This document shows, in pieces, positions 33,849-42,821 of a stretch of 64,000 bases of DNA. The position numbers and the translations under genes were made by a program. The notes under the pieces were generated by a model that made no database searches, was not told the origin of the DNA, and was given only the letters and a program-made list of their open reading frames with translations. This DNA is from Jejubacter calystegiae (GTDB lineage: Bacteria; Pseudomonadota; Gammaproteobacteria; Enterobacterales; Enterobacteriaceae): the NCBI RefSeq assembly GCF_005671395.1, contig NZ_CP040428.1, forward strand, positions 2,728,001 through 2,792,000, written 5' to 3'. How positions within the stretch are numbered: position 1 is the stretch's first letter; each line of letters opens with the position of its first letter.

Positions 33849-36106
33849 ACCAGATGGGCATGACCCGCAGGCAGATGCTGAAGATGGGGGGCATCCTGAT
33901 GGTCTGCTCCGCAATTCCGGCCCCCCTGCTGGCCGCCGCGTCACAAGAAAGCGATGGCGCCTTTGATAAACCCCTCGACAGGCTCAGTAGCTTTATCGCG
34001 ATTGCTCCGGACGGCAGCGTTACCGCTTTTAGCGGTCATGTCGACCTGGGAACCGGCATCCGTACCGCACTGGCGCAGCTGGTGGCGGACGAGCTGGCGG
34101 TGGCGTTTGACAGCGTCACTATGGTGCTGGGAGATACCGATAAAACGCCCGACCAGGGGCCGACTATCGCCAGCGCTACCATTCAGGTCGCTGCTATTCC
34201 GCTGCGTCAGGCGGCGGCCCAACTGCGGACGCTGCTGATACGATTGGGTGCCGAACATTTCGGTGTATCGGTACAGAACATGGAGGCAAAGGACGGCAGA
34301 CTGTATCCCGCAGGAAAGGCGGGCGAAAGCATTGGCTATGGCGAAATGGTTCAGGGCCAGTCGCTGGTGCTGCCGCTGGATAGCGATATTCTCCTGACCC
34401 GGGAGCGTCGCTATATCGGCCAGCCCGTACCCCGGGTTGATATTCCGGCTAAAGTCAGCGGGGGAACGGCTTTTGTGCACGACATACGGTTACCGGGCAT
34501 GCTGCATGGCCGGGTAGTCAGGCCGCCTTATGTGGGGGCAGACAGCAGCGCGCCCCTGGGCCATTCGCTGGTATCGGTGGATAAAGACTCCATCGCCCAC
34601 ATTAAAGGTATCGTGAAGCTGGTGGTGATCGGCGACTTTATTGGCATCGTGGCGCAAAGAGAGGAGCAGGCTATCGCCGCCATGTATGCCCTTAAGGTGG
34701 AATGGAAACCATGGTCAGGGCTGCCGGATCTGTCGCGTAAAGGGTTGCATCAGACCCTCTCCGACCTGCCAAAAACTCCGCGCCAGTTGCGTAAGGATGA
34801 AGGCGCGGACGACGCCTGGAATCAGTCGCCGGTCCGGCTGAGTCGGGATTATGTCTGGCCGTTTCACGCGCACGCCTCCATCGGTCCTTCCTGCGCTGTG
34901 GCTCACTTTACTGACCCGCAGCACCTGGAGCTCTGGTCGGGCAGCCAGGCGCCGCACGATCTGCGTAAGGAGCTGGCGACGCTGATGAAGATGGATGAGC
35001 CGCAGATTGTGATTCATCGCCATGAGGCCTCTGGCTGCTATGGGCGAAATTGTGCCGACGATGTGACTGCCGATGCGGCGTTGCTGGCGCGTGCGGTGGG
35101 GAAACCGGTGCGCGTACAGTTAATGCGCGAACAGGAAATGGGCTGGGAGCCTAAGGGAACCGGGCAACTGATTCGCCTGCAAGGGGGGCTTACGCAGAAT
35201 CATGAGGTGAATGTTTACCGCATGCAGACCTGCTATCCCTCCAACGGCTCAACGACTCTGGCGCTATTGCTGACCGGCGCGGTGGACAATCAGCCGGTAG
35301 TTCTGCAAATGGGGGATCGCACCGCCATTCCCCAGTATCAGTATCCGAAGATGGACGTGGTCTGCGAGGACGCGGCCCCGGTGGTGCGCTCTTCCTGGCT
35401 GCGCGGTGTATCGGCGTTGCCTAACGTCTTTGCCCATGAATCCTGGATTGATGAGGTGGCCTGGATGGCGGGGGTCGATCCCATCGCTTATCGTCTGCGC
35501 TACCTGAAAGATCCCCGGGCTATCGCCATGGTTGCGGCATTAAAGAAACGGGCCGACTGGCAGGAGGGGGCGGCGTACCAGCAGCGCCCGCGCGACCAGC
35601 GGATCCTGAAGGGCAGGGGATTCGCTTATGCACGCTATTTTCACAGTAAGTTTCCGGGATTCGGCGCCGCCTGGGCTAGCTGGATCTGCGATGTCAGCGT
35701 TGATACGCAAACTGGCCAGGTGACGGTCGATAGGGTTTTTGTGGCCCACGACTGCGGCATGATGGTTAACCCGGCCGGGGTACGGCATCAGGTACACGGC
35801 AACGTGATTCAGTCCACCAGCCGGGCGCTTAAGGAGTTTGTCTCCTTTAACAGCGGCGCTGTGACCTCTGCCGACTGGGGCGGTTACCCCATCCTGCGTT
35901 TCGATGAACTTCCCGAGGTGGACGTTTTGCTGATTGAAAATCCGGACCAGCCGCTGATGGGGGCCGGAGAGTCAGCGTCGGTGCCCAGCGCGGCGGCCAT
36001 CGCCAATGCCATATTCGATGCGGCCGGTATCCGGCTGACGGAGGTGCCCTTTACGCCGAAGCAGGTGCTGGCGGCGCTGCGTAATCACAGGGAGAAAGCA
36101 CAATGA
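33845..36106 (+). CDS. Molybdopterin-binding large subunit, Tat-exported
   Basis: A 753-residue Mo subunit of the IorB type (isoquinoline 1-oxidoreductase/aldehyde dehydrogenase family). ATG 33845 follows GGAGG and overlaps the previous stop; longer frames are not needed. The N-terminus MTRRQMLKMGG is a twin-arginine signal, so the enzyme is periplasmic. Cofactor motifs include 'GHVDLGTGIRTALAQ', 'ASGCYGRNCADDV' and MGAGESASVPS, whose Glu is the catalytic base. The substrate (aldehyde or N-heterocycle) cannot be read from sequence. Confidence 0.9.
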   Translation: MNQMGMTRRQMLKMGGILMVCSAIPAPLLAAASQESDGAFDKPLDRLSSFIAIAPDGSVTAFSGHVDLGTGIRTALAQLVADELAVAFDSVTMVLGDTDKTPDQGPTIASATIQVAAIPLRQAAAQLRTLLIRLGAEHFGVSVQNMEAKDGRLYPAGKAGESIGYGEMVQGQSLVLPLDSDILLTRERRYIGQPVPRVDIPAKVSGGTAFVHDIRLPGMLHGRVVRPPYVGADSSAPLGHSLVSVDKDSIAHIKGIVKLVVIGDFIGIVAQREEQAIAAMYALKVEWKPWSGLPDLSRKGLHQTLSDLPKTPRQLRKDEGADDAWNQSPVRLSRDYVWPFHAHASIGPSCAVAHFTDPQHLELWSGSQAPHDLRKELATLMKMDEPQIVIHRHEASGCYGRNCADDVTADAALLARAVGKPVRVQLMREQEMGWEPKGTGQLIRLQGGLTQNHEVNVYRMQTCYPSNGSTTLALLLTGAVDNQPVVLQMGDRTAIPQYQYPKMDVVCEDAAPVVRSSWLRGVSALPNVFAHESWIDEVAWMAGVDPIAYRLRYLKDPRAIAMVAALKKRADWQEGAAYQQRPRDQRILKGRGFAYARYFHSKFPGFGAAWASWICDVSVDTQTGQVTVDRVFVAHDCGMMVNPAGVRHQVHGNVIQSTSRALKEFVSFNSGAVTSADWGGYPILRFDELPEVDVLLIENPDQPLMGAGESASVPSAAAIANAIFDAAGIRLTEVPFTPKQVLAALRNHREKAQ

Positions 36107-37401
36107 ATCTCAAAAAATGGAGCGCCGGTGTGGCAGGAGTGGCCGTTATCGCCGTCGTTGTGGGGATGGCTCTGACTTCCCATTCCACCATCGATCCCGT
36201 ATCGCCCCCGCAGGCCGGACACTTTAGCCATGATGAGATAGCCCGCGGGCAGCAGTTGTACCAAGCGGGGGACTGCGCCGTTTGCCATACTCGCCCTGGT
36301 GGAAAACGCGACGCTGGCGGTCTGGCGCTGAACTCGCCGATGGGCGCTATCTATAGCACCAATATCACCCCCGATCCGCAATATGGCATTGGTGGCTGGT
36401 CGTTCGAAGCCTTCCGCCGGGCGATGCGTGAAGGCATTGACCGGGAAGGCAACCACCTCTACCCGGCGTTTCCCTATACCGCCTATACCCACGTTAGCGA
36501 TGGAGATCTGAAGGCGCTCTACGCCTGGCTGATGACCCGCCCGGCAGTGCATGAAGCGGCGCCGGAAACTGACCTTGGTTTCCCTTTCAATATTCGGCGC
36601 GGGATCTGGCTGTGGAATCAACTGTTTTTGGATAAGGGGCCACTGCCGGTCGCCCGGGTGCCGGAAGGTCTGGACCCGGCTCGCTGGGAGCGGGGACGCT
36701 ATCTGGTGGAAGGACTGGGCCACTGTAGCGCCTGCCACTCGCCCCGCAATCTGTTATTCGCCGAAAAGGGCGGCGAGTCTCATCTGGGGGGCGGGGAGGT
36801 TGACGGCTGGGTGGCTCCGGCCCTGAATGCCCAAAGCCCGGCGCCGCATCGCTGGCAGGAAGAGGATCTCTATCAGTTCCTGAAAACCGGTTACTCGCCG
36901 CGTCACGGCGCTACGGCAGGCCCGATGGCGCCCGTTATCAAAGAGGGCACCTCGGCGCTGGCGGAGAGCGATTTGCGGGCGATAGCGACTTATATCGCCG
37001 GATTGCAGAAGGATCGGACCGATCGCCCGCTGCTGCCGGTTAAGGCGATAGAGAGCGCTACGCTGCGGTCCACGGACAGCGAAGGTGCGCGGTTGTATAG
37101 CGGTGCCTGTATGGCCTGCCACGCCCAGTCGCTCGGTGCCGATATGCACGGCGTGCGGCCCTCTTTGCAGCAGGCGACCCAGTTTCACCTGGCGACGCCG
37201 GATAACGCGATTCGCGCGGTGCTTGATGGCGTGACCGAACCGGCCAGCGACGGGCTGGGCACCATGCCGGGATTTCGTCACAATATGAATGATAGCCAGG
37301 TTGCGGCCCTGTTAAACTTCATTCGTCAGCAGGTAGCGGGCCAGCCGACGTGGCCGGACCTGGAGCAGCGGGTACGGGCAATCCGGGCGGAGCGCCATTA
37401 A
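36103..37401 (+). CDS. Tri-haem cytochrome c subunit
   Basis: A 432-residue cytochrome with three CXXCH haem sites: CAVCH (~residue 58), CSACH (~208) and CMACH (~336). An N-terminal hydrophobic segment (residues ~8-25) exports and probably anchors it. Similar tri-haem subunits pair with Gram-negative membrane alcohol, gluconate and aldehyde dehydrogenases. It takes electrons from the 2Fe-2S subunit to the respiratory chain. It overlaps the Mo subunit gene by 4 bp. Confidence 0.92.
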   Translation: MNLKKWSAGVAGVAVIAVVVGMALTSHSTIDPVSPPQAGHFSHDEIARGQQLYQAGDCAVCHTRPGGKRDAGGLALNSPMGAIYSTNITPDPQYGIGGWSFEAFRRAMREGIDREGNHLYPAFPYTAYTHVSDGDLKALYAWLMTRPAVHEAAPETDLGFPFNIRRGIWLWNQLFLDKGPLPVARVPEGLDPARWERGRYLVEGLGHCSACHSPRNLLFAEKGGESHLGGGEVDGWVAPALNAQSPAPHRWQEEDLYQFLKTGYSPRHGATAGPMAPVIKEGTSALAESDLRAIATYIAGLQKDRTDRPLLPVKAIESATLRSTDSEGARLYSGACMACHAQSLGADMHGVRPSLQQATQFHLATPDNAIRAVLDGVTEPASDGLGTMPGFRHNMNDSQVAALLNFIRQQVAGQPTWPDLEQRVRAIRAERH

Positions 37402-37411
37402 TCACGGGAGT

Positions 37412-37867
37412 ATGAGTACGATGCAGGATAAATCGCAAAGGGAAGACGACGGATATGACTTTACCCGTCAGGTGGGGCATTTGCTACGCAGGGTCCACCA
37501 GCGCTATGTGGCTATTTTCCAGAATCACATTAGCGACCCGCAACTGACTGCGGTGCAGTTTACTACCCTTTGCGCACTGCGCGATCGTGGTCCCAGCGCC
37601 CAGCGCGATCTGGTGGATTATACCGCTGTCGATCAGGCGACGATTCGGGGGATAGTCGCCCGCCTGAAGGCGCGGGGGCTGGTTGAGCTGGGGCCGGATC
37701 CCGAAGACGGGCGCAAGGTGATTGTGATGCTGACGTCCGCGGGCGCGGAGCTTCTGGATCAGGTAATTCCCGCTGCCAGGGGGATCACCGAACTGGCTTA
37801 CGGGGAGTTAAATCCGGCGGAGCGGGTGGCGCTGGATTATCTGCTGCGCAAAATGCTGGCGTCCTAA
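37412..37867 (+). CDS. MarR-family regulator of the hydroxylase operon
   Basis: A 151-residue MarR protein. The winged helix spans roughly residues 50-110 with 'LTAVQFTTLCALRDRGPSAQRDLVDYTAVDQATIRGIVARLKARGLVEL' and the wing 'DPEDGRKVIVML'. It starts 10 bp after the cytochrome gene and is the operon's last gene, suggesting autoregulation. It does not resemble HpaR, so it is not the missing hpa repressor. A similar MarR (NicR) controls nicotinate hydroxylase genes in Pseudomonas. Confidence 0.85.
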   Translation: MSTMQDKSQREDDGYDFTRQVGHLLRRVHQRYVAIFQNHISDPQLTAVQFTTLCALRDRGPSAQRDLVDYTAVDQATIRGIVARLKARGLVELGPDPEDGRKVIVMLTSAGAELLDQVIPAARGITELAYGELNPAERVALDYLLRKMLAS

Positions 37868-37992
37868 TCTTTTCCATTTATGGCGGAAATAACGCACCGG
37901 CAGCGTTTTTGACTATGCTAGATCAGAGGCTGTGAAACGGAGCGTTTGATGTCGTAGCCACAGGGAGTGGCCCCGTAAATGGAAAGGAGAAA

Positions 37993-38244
37993 ATGATGAA
38001 ACCTGGCGTTCAGTCTGTGCCCTGGCTGTGGTTGGTCGGTGGTCTGTTTTTCTGGTGTTATCAGGCTTTCCAGTTGGGCGAGGAGCGCGCGAGCGGACCT
38101 TCCCCTGTCCGTATCTTTTCCGCGCTGCTCATCTGGTCGGTTTTACATGCCCTGCCAGTGTTGATCTGGCTGGCTATTCGCTATTCCGTGCGGCGGGTGG
38201 CCTGGCGGCGCCAGCAGAAAGCGCTGCCAGAAAAGTGGCTTTAG
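37993..38244 (+). CDS. Small two-span membrane protein
   Basis: An 83-residue protein with GGAG upstream of two adjacent ATGs (37993 or 37996). Two hydrophobic segments are seen, residues ~9-24 and ~44-66, followed by a very basic tail (RRVAWRRQQK) that should stay in the cytoplasm. No family is recognised. It is convergent with the LprI-like gene, only 10 bp apart. Confidence 0.65.
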   Translation: MMKPGVQSVPWLWLVGGLFFWCYQAFQLGEERASGPSPVRIFSALLIWSVLHALPVLIWLAIRYSVRRVAWRRQQKALPEKWL

Positions 38245-38254
38245 CCAACCGGTG

Positions 38255-38674
38255 TCAGCTCAGTGGCCAGTTGGCGTCTTCCAGCTGTAGCGTACGTTCA
38301 ATCGTCATATTCATCATGCAGCCAGCGCTGTCTGTGGCGCCGCCGCTTCCTTTGCCGGTGACGGCCAGGCATTGACTGTCACGGAAAGCCAGCCATTTAC
38401 GCTGGGCGTCGCGCCATTGCTGCGGGCTCATGACCGAAGAGAACATCTCTTTCCAGACTTTATTCAGCCGCTGGTCCCAGCGTTCACGTTCGCTTTCCAT
38501 GCAGTCCACCATATCCAGGGTGCTGACGCTGCGTGCCATGCAGTCGCGGTAAGTCTGGCTGTAGGGGCGCGCCATAAACTCCGGGTTAGTGGTGTCGCGG
38601 CTGCCAGGCATGGCGGCAAACGCGGGCAGAGCGAGGGCGAAAAGAGTGAAAAACTGAAATATAAAACTACGCAT
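38255..38674 (-). CDS. LprI-like DUF1311 periplasmic protein
   Basis: A 139-residue secreted protein with a signal peptide (residues 1-~20, cleaved after AFA). The mature part has the DUF1311/LprI pattern: 'DCMARSVSTLDMVDCMESERERWDQRLNKVWKEM' and 'WRDAQRKWLAFRDSQC', with paired cysteines. Some relatives inhibit lysozyme, but that is not established for this one. It is divergent from the LysR gene. Confidence 0.8.
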   Translation of the reverse strand: MRSFIFQFFTLFALALPAFAAMPGSRDTTNPEFMARPYSQTYRDCMARSVSTLDMVDCMESERERWDQRLNKVWKEMFSSVMSPQQWRDAQRKWLAFRDSQCLAVTGKGSGGATDSAGCMMNMTIERTLQLEDANWPLS

Positions 38675-38846
38675 TGTTATTATTCCGGTATAAAAAACCT
38701 ATTACAGTCTTCGCGGACGATAGCGTCAAGTCCGGCCAGGGCGTGAGGTTGTTATTTGGTTGCAAATTCTCCGTCAGTATGTTTAAAGAAATGTAAATTA
38801 AAAACGGTATTATACGGGTATAACGACTGACCAGTAGCAGCAACCT

Positions 38847-39788
38847 ATGTCTATTAATTTTGATTTAAACGATCTGCAGGCTTTCCGGGCGCTGGTGGAG
38901 CACGGCAGCTTTCGGGCGGCGGCGGAAGCGGTGTTTATCTCCCAGTCGGCCCTGAGCCGCCGTATCGATAAACTGGAAAGCGCCCTTGGGGTGCGGCTGT
39001 TTGAGCGCACCACCCGCCGGGTACGGCTGACCACGCCGGGGCGTACCTTTGCACCAAGGGTGGAGCGACTGTTGAATGAACTGGATGACGCCCTGATTGG
39101 CGTTAGCGATAACGCGCCAGGTCGCCACGGGCGGCTGACCGTAGCCTGCGTCCCTTCTGCCGCTTACTACTTTATGCCAACGGTGATTGCCACCTTTAAA
39201 CAGCGCTATCCCGGAGTGCATATCCGGCTGATGGACACCAGCGCTGGCACCGTCTGCCAGGCGGTGCTGGATGGTCAGGCCGATTTTGGGCTGAGCTTTT
39301 CCGGTAGTCTGGATCCCGATATTGAATTTGAGTGGCTGGTGCAGGAGCGCTATGTGGCGGCCTGCCGCCGCGACCACCCGCTGGCCAGCCATCGCAGCGT
39401 CAGTTGGGCGGATTTCTACGCCTGGGACTACATCTCGCTCGATAAAGTGTCGGGGAACCGATTGCTGTTGGATCAGGCGCTGGCGCATGCTACGCCGTCG
39501 CGCCCCAGCGTCTGTGAAACCCGCCATGTCACCACCATGCTCGGTATGGTCGAGGCCGGACTGGGGATTGCGGCAGTACCGGTCATGGCGCTACCCGGCG
39601 GCGCTCACCCGATTCTGACCAGCGTGCCGTTGGTGGAGCCGGAGGTGGTGCGTCAGGTGGGGATTATTAAACGCCGCGGCCGGATGCTGACTCCGTTGGC
39701 CGCGGCGCTGGAAGCACTGGTGATTGAAATGAAGGGCCCTCAGGTGGCGGGAACCGAATCCAGACCGGTGGCGCGCACCTGCGACTGA
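38847..39788 (+). CDS. LysR-family regulator
   Basis: A 313-residue LysR protein. The N-terminal winged helix is 'DLQAFRALVEHGSFRAAAEAVFISQSALSRRIDKLESALGVRLFERTTRRVRLT'. The effector domain follows from about residue 90. It is convergent with the binding-protein gene, and their 3' ends overlap by 49 bp. It probably controls the binding protein/MFS pair, as LysR genes often do for tricarboxylate uptake. Confidence 0.88.
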   Translation: MSINFDLNDLQAFRALVEHGSFRAAAEAVFISQSALSRRIDKLESALGVRLFERTTRRVRLTTPGRTFAPRVERLLNELDDALIGVSDNAPGRHGRLTVACVPSAAYYFMPTVIATFKQRYPGVHIRLMDTSAGTVCQAVLDGQADFGLSFSGSLDPDIEFEWLVQERYVAACRRDHPLASHRSVSWADFYAWDYISLDKVSGNRLLLDQALAHATPSRPSVCETRHVTTMLGMVEAGLGIAAVPVMALPGGAHPILTSVPLVEPEVVRQVGIIKRRGRMLTPLAAALEALVIEMKGPQVAGTESRPVARTCD

Positions 39789-40513
39789 ACCTCTTTAGAG
39801 GCAAGATAGCGCAGCAGCGCTTTGGCTTCGTCTGCGTGTTCGGCGTTGGCTGGCACGGCACCGGCGAAGCGGGTCACCTTCTGAACTGATTCAGGAATCT
39901 TGCCGATAAAGGTGACGCCTTTCACCGGCAGCAGTTCACTGACCTGCTGGAAGCCTATCTGATACTTGCCGCTGGCAACCTGAGAGGCGACCGGCACGCG
40001 TTCCACCATCTGCCCCCTCTGGCTCAGCGCCTGCTTAACGCCTAACTGGTTCAGCAGCGTATCCTGCACGTAGCGGCCGCTGGCGCTGTCGGACCAGGCC
40101 ACCGATTTAGCGTTCAGCAGCGTCTGACGCAGGGCCTCAACGCTTGCGATATCGGGCTTTGCATCACCGGCGCGGACTACGGCGCCAATTCGTGAATCCG
40201 CCAGTTCCGTTCGGGTGCCGGGCATGATTTTTCCCTGCTTGATCAGGCCGTCCAGCGCGTAACCCACCATAATCACCACATCGGCCTTTTCACCGCGCGC
40301 CAGCCGGTTGGGGATAGCCTGGGGCGAACGTCCCATTGACGGGCCATGTACGATTTTCAGGGTATCTCCGTGGCTGTCACTATATTCCGGCGCCAGCTTA
40401 TCCAGGGCGGCGCTGAAGCCGCCAGAGATCATCACGGTTAACGGTGCTGCGCTGGCCTGGCCTGCGGCCAGCAGCACAATCAGACAGCATAATTTTACGA
40501 TACGCACCTTCAC
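39740..40513 (-). CDS. ModA-like periplasmic binding protein (orphan)
   Basis: A 257-residue secreted protein with a signal peptide (cleaved after ASA, ~residue 22) and a ModA-type fold: 'LTVMISGGFSAALDKLAPEY', 'ADVVIMVGYALDGLI', 'WSDSASGRYVQDTLL' and 'KYQIGFQQVSELLPV'. No ABC permease or ATPase lies nearby; the MFS gene is 5 bp upstream in the same operon. It may bind an organic anion or oxyanion. Its stop-proximal 49 bp overlap the LysR gene on the other strand. Confidence 0.82.
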   Translation of the reverse strand: MKVRIVKLCCLIVLLAAGQASAAPLTVMISGGFSAALDKLAPEYSDSHGDTLKIVHGPSMGRSPQAIPNRLARGEKADVVIMVGYALDGLIKQGKIMPGTRTELADSRIGAVVRAGDAKPDIASVEALRQTLLNAKSVAWSDSASGRYVQDTLLNQLGVKQALSQRGQMVERVPVASQVASGKYQIGFQQVSELLPVKGVTFIGKIPESVQKVTRFAGAVPANAEHADEAKALLRYLASKEVQSQVRATGLDSVPAT

Positions 40514-40518
40514 TCTCC

Positions 40519-41814
40519 TTATTTAGTGGCAGGTTGCAGGCGTGGGACGCTGCGATGATAAATCCACAGCGTGGCGCACAGCGCACACAGGGCGGCAAAG
40601 CTCACCCAGTAGCCTGGAGCGGCTTTATCGCCGGTGAACTGAATCAGCGCCGTAGAGATGGCCGGGGTAAAGCCGCCGAACACCGCCGTCGCCAGGCTGT
40701 AGGCCAGCGAAAAGCCGGATACCCGCACTTCGACCGGCATAATTTCGGTCAGCGCCGGAATCATAGCGCCGTTATACAGGCCGTAAAGGCAGGAGAGCCA
40801 CAGCAGAACCCCCAGCATCATGCCGAATCCGGGCGCACCGGCCAGCAGCGACAGGGCGGGCCAGGCGGTCAGCATCGCCAGCAGGGTCATGGCAATCAGC
40901 AGCGGACGGCGGCCAAAGCGGTCCGACAGCGCGCCGCCAATGGGCAGCCAGATAAAGTTAGAGATGGCGACCAGCAGGGTGACCAGCAGACTGTCTGAGG
41001 CGCTCAGGTGCAGTACCCGCTTACCAAAGGTCGGAGCGTACACGGTGATCAGGTAGAAAGCGGTGGTGGTCATCGCCACCATCATCATACCGGCCAGTAC
41101 GGTGCTCCAGTGTTTGACCAGGGTCTGGAAGATCTGGCGCAGCGAGGGGTGATGGCGTCGCTGGTTAAAGGCTTCGGTCTCTTCCAGGCGGCGGCGCAGC
41201 ATAAAGATAAAAGGAACGATCAGGCAGCCCACCAGGAAGGGGATACGCCAGCCCCAGCTGTGCAGGGCGCTTTCATCCAGAAACTCGCTCAGGGCAAAAC
41301 CGAGTCCGGCGGCCACCATGATGGCCACCTGCTGGCTGCCGGACTGCCAACTGGTATAGAAGCCTTTGCGGCCTGGGGTGGCTATCTCTGACAGATAGAC
41401 AGAAACGCCCCCCAGTTCGGCACCGGCCGAGAATCCCTGCAACAGGCGGCCGATCAGTACCAGCACCGGCGCCCACAGTCCGATGGTTTCATAACCGGGT
41501 ACCAGTACAATCAGAAAGGTGCCGCTGGCCATAATCGATAATGTGAGGATAAGTCCCCGACGGCGTCCCACCTTGTCGATCCAGCCCCCCAGGATAACGG
41601 CGCCCAGCGGGCGCATCAGGAATCCGGCGCCGAAGGCGGCGAAGGTCATCATCAGCGAGGCGAATTCACTTTCGGCCGGGAAAAAGGCGTGGGCGATGTA
41701 GGTGGCATAAAAGCCAAACAGGAAGAAGTCGAATTGCTCAAGAAAATTGCCGGAGGTGACGCGCAGGATCGCGCCAGCCTTTGCCCGGAGGGTACGGGGC
41801 TGGTCAGGGGTCAT
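40519..41814 (-). CDS. Citrate/tricarballylate-type MFS symporter
   Basis: A 431-residue metabolite:H+ symporter close to Klebsiella CitH and TcuC. Diagnostic sequences are '[36 protein letters not shown]', '[41 protein letters not shown]' and '[25 protein letters not shown]'. ATG 41814 follows GGAG by 6 nt; the upstream ATG at 41826 has no site. tcuA/tcuB genes are absent. The likely substrate is citrate or a similar tricarboxylate. Confidence 0.87.
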   Translation of the reverse strand: MTPDQPRTLRAKAGAILRVTSGNFLEQFDFFLFGFYATYIAHAFFPAESEFASLMMTFAAFGAGFLMRPLGAVILGGWIDKVGRRRGLILTLSIMASGTFLIVLVPGYETIGLWAPVLVLIGRLLQGFSAGAELGGVSVYLSEIATPGRKGFYTSWQSGSQQVAIMVAAGLGFALSEFLDESALHSWGWRIPFLVGCLIVPFIFMLRRRLEETEAFNQRRHHPSLRQIFQTLVKHWSTVLAGMMMVAMTTTAFYLITVYAPTFGKRVLHLSASDSLLVTLLVAISNFIWLPIGGALSDRFGRRPLLIAMTLLAMLTAWPALSLLAGAPGFGMMLGVLLWLSCLYGLYNGAMIPALTEIMPVEVRVSGFSLAYSLATAVFGGFTPAISTALIQFTGDKAAPGYWVSFAALCALCATLWIYHRSVPRLQPATK

Positions 41815-41970
41815 GATGTTCTCCATTTGTTATTAGGCTGTATTTATTTTTGTAACGAAGAGACTGGCGCAAAAAACCGTCGTTTATAAGTGCATTTTGG
41901 GCAACGATTTATGCGTGTGACGCATCATACTCAGGAAGCCGCTGTGCTTAGATAAGGGCTGGAGGAAGGC

Positions 41971-42528
41971 ATGGACTATCGCGAGATTCTGCATTTCTGG
42001 TTTAGCGAGCTGAAACCCGGCCAGTGGTTTCGCCAGTCAAACCGTACCGATACCCGAATTCGTACGCGTTTTTTTGACGTCTGGCAGGCCGCGACGCGCG
42101 GTGAACTGGCCGGGTGGCGGGGGAATATCAGCGGTCGGCTGGCGGAGATTCTGGTGCTGGACCAGTTTTCCCGTAACCTGTGGCGCCGTGACGCGCGGGC
42201 TTTTACCCAGGATGGCATGGCACTGGTGCTGGCTCAGGAGGCGCTGCGCCAGCCGGACTTTGGCGCGCTGGGGCGTGTGCGGCGTAACTTTATTCTGATG
42301 CCGTTTATGCATGCGGAATCGGCCGTGATTCAGGCACAGGCGCTGCGGTTATTCGATATACCAGGCAATGAGCAGACGCTACGCACGGCGCGTCAGCACC
42401 ACTTTTTGATTGCGCAGTTTGGCCGCTACCCGCACCGTAATGCGGTACTGGGCCGGGACTCCACCCCCGGGGAACTGGACTTTATGGCGCGTGAATCCTT
42501 TGCCTTTATGAAGCGGCCATCAGGCTGA
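41971..42528 (+). CDS. DUF924 family protein
   Basis: A 185-residue soluble protein of the DUF924 family. Family features are 'ILHFWFSELKPGQWFRQ' at the start, 'LDQFSRNLWRRDARAF', 'RNFILMPFMHAES' and 'GRYPHRNAVLGRDSTPGELDFM'. The fold is an all-helical TPR-like unit. No activity is known. It has GGAGG upstream and stands alone, divergent from the MFS gene. Confidence 0.82.
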   Translation: MDYREILHFWFSELKPGQWFRQSNRTDTRIRTRFFDVWQAATRGELAGWRGNISGRLAEILVLDQFSRNLWRRDARAFTQDGMALVLAQEALRQPDFGALGRVRRNFILMPFMHAESAVIQAQALRLFDIPGNEQTLRTARQHHFLIAQFGRYPHRNAVLGRDSTPGELDFMARESFAFMKRPSG

Positions 42529-42586
42529 ATATTTTCGTTTTAAAGCAATTATGATTTTTGGTTTTTCCGGCGCCAGAATGAGTAAT

Positions 42587-42602
42587 TGTGAAAATAATCA
42601 CA
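42587..42602 (+). promoter_or_regulatory. CRP site upstream of xylE
   Basis: TGTGAAAATAATCACA is a perfect TGTGA-N6-TCACA core, 220 bp before the xylE start. Catabolite activation of xylE is known in E. coli. The XylR site could not be placed with confidence in this AT-rich stretch. Confidence 0.75.
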
Positions 42603-42821
42603 TTAATGGTTTTTTATCGTTAGATGTTAATAAAGTTTGAAAAGCATCAAAAAAAATATAATTCATAATCGGGTTGTCAAAAATAGCAATTGTTCCCCCC
42701 AGACGGTCATCTGATGATAGTGGCCGCGTAGAGGCTATTCCATTGGGCTCTACTGGGCCGGCAGATGAGCTCCCGTAACGGGGCCGGTCGGTATAATATT
42801 CGGGAACAAGGGCAGGTAAAG

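Noticed and set aside
37412-37867. The MarR gene as the missing hpaR
   Set aside because: Its sequence does not resemble E. coli HpaR and it is coupled to the molybdenum hydroxylase operon.
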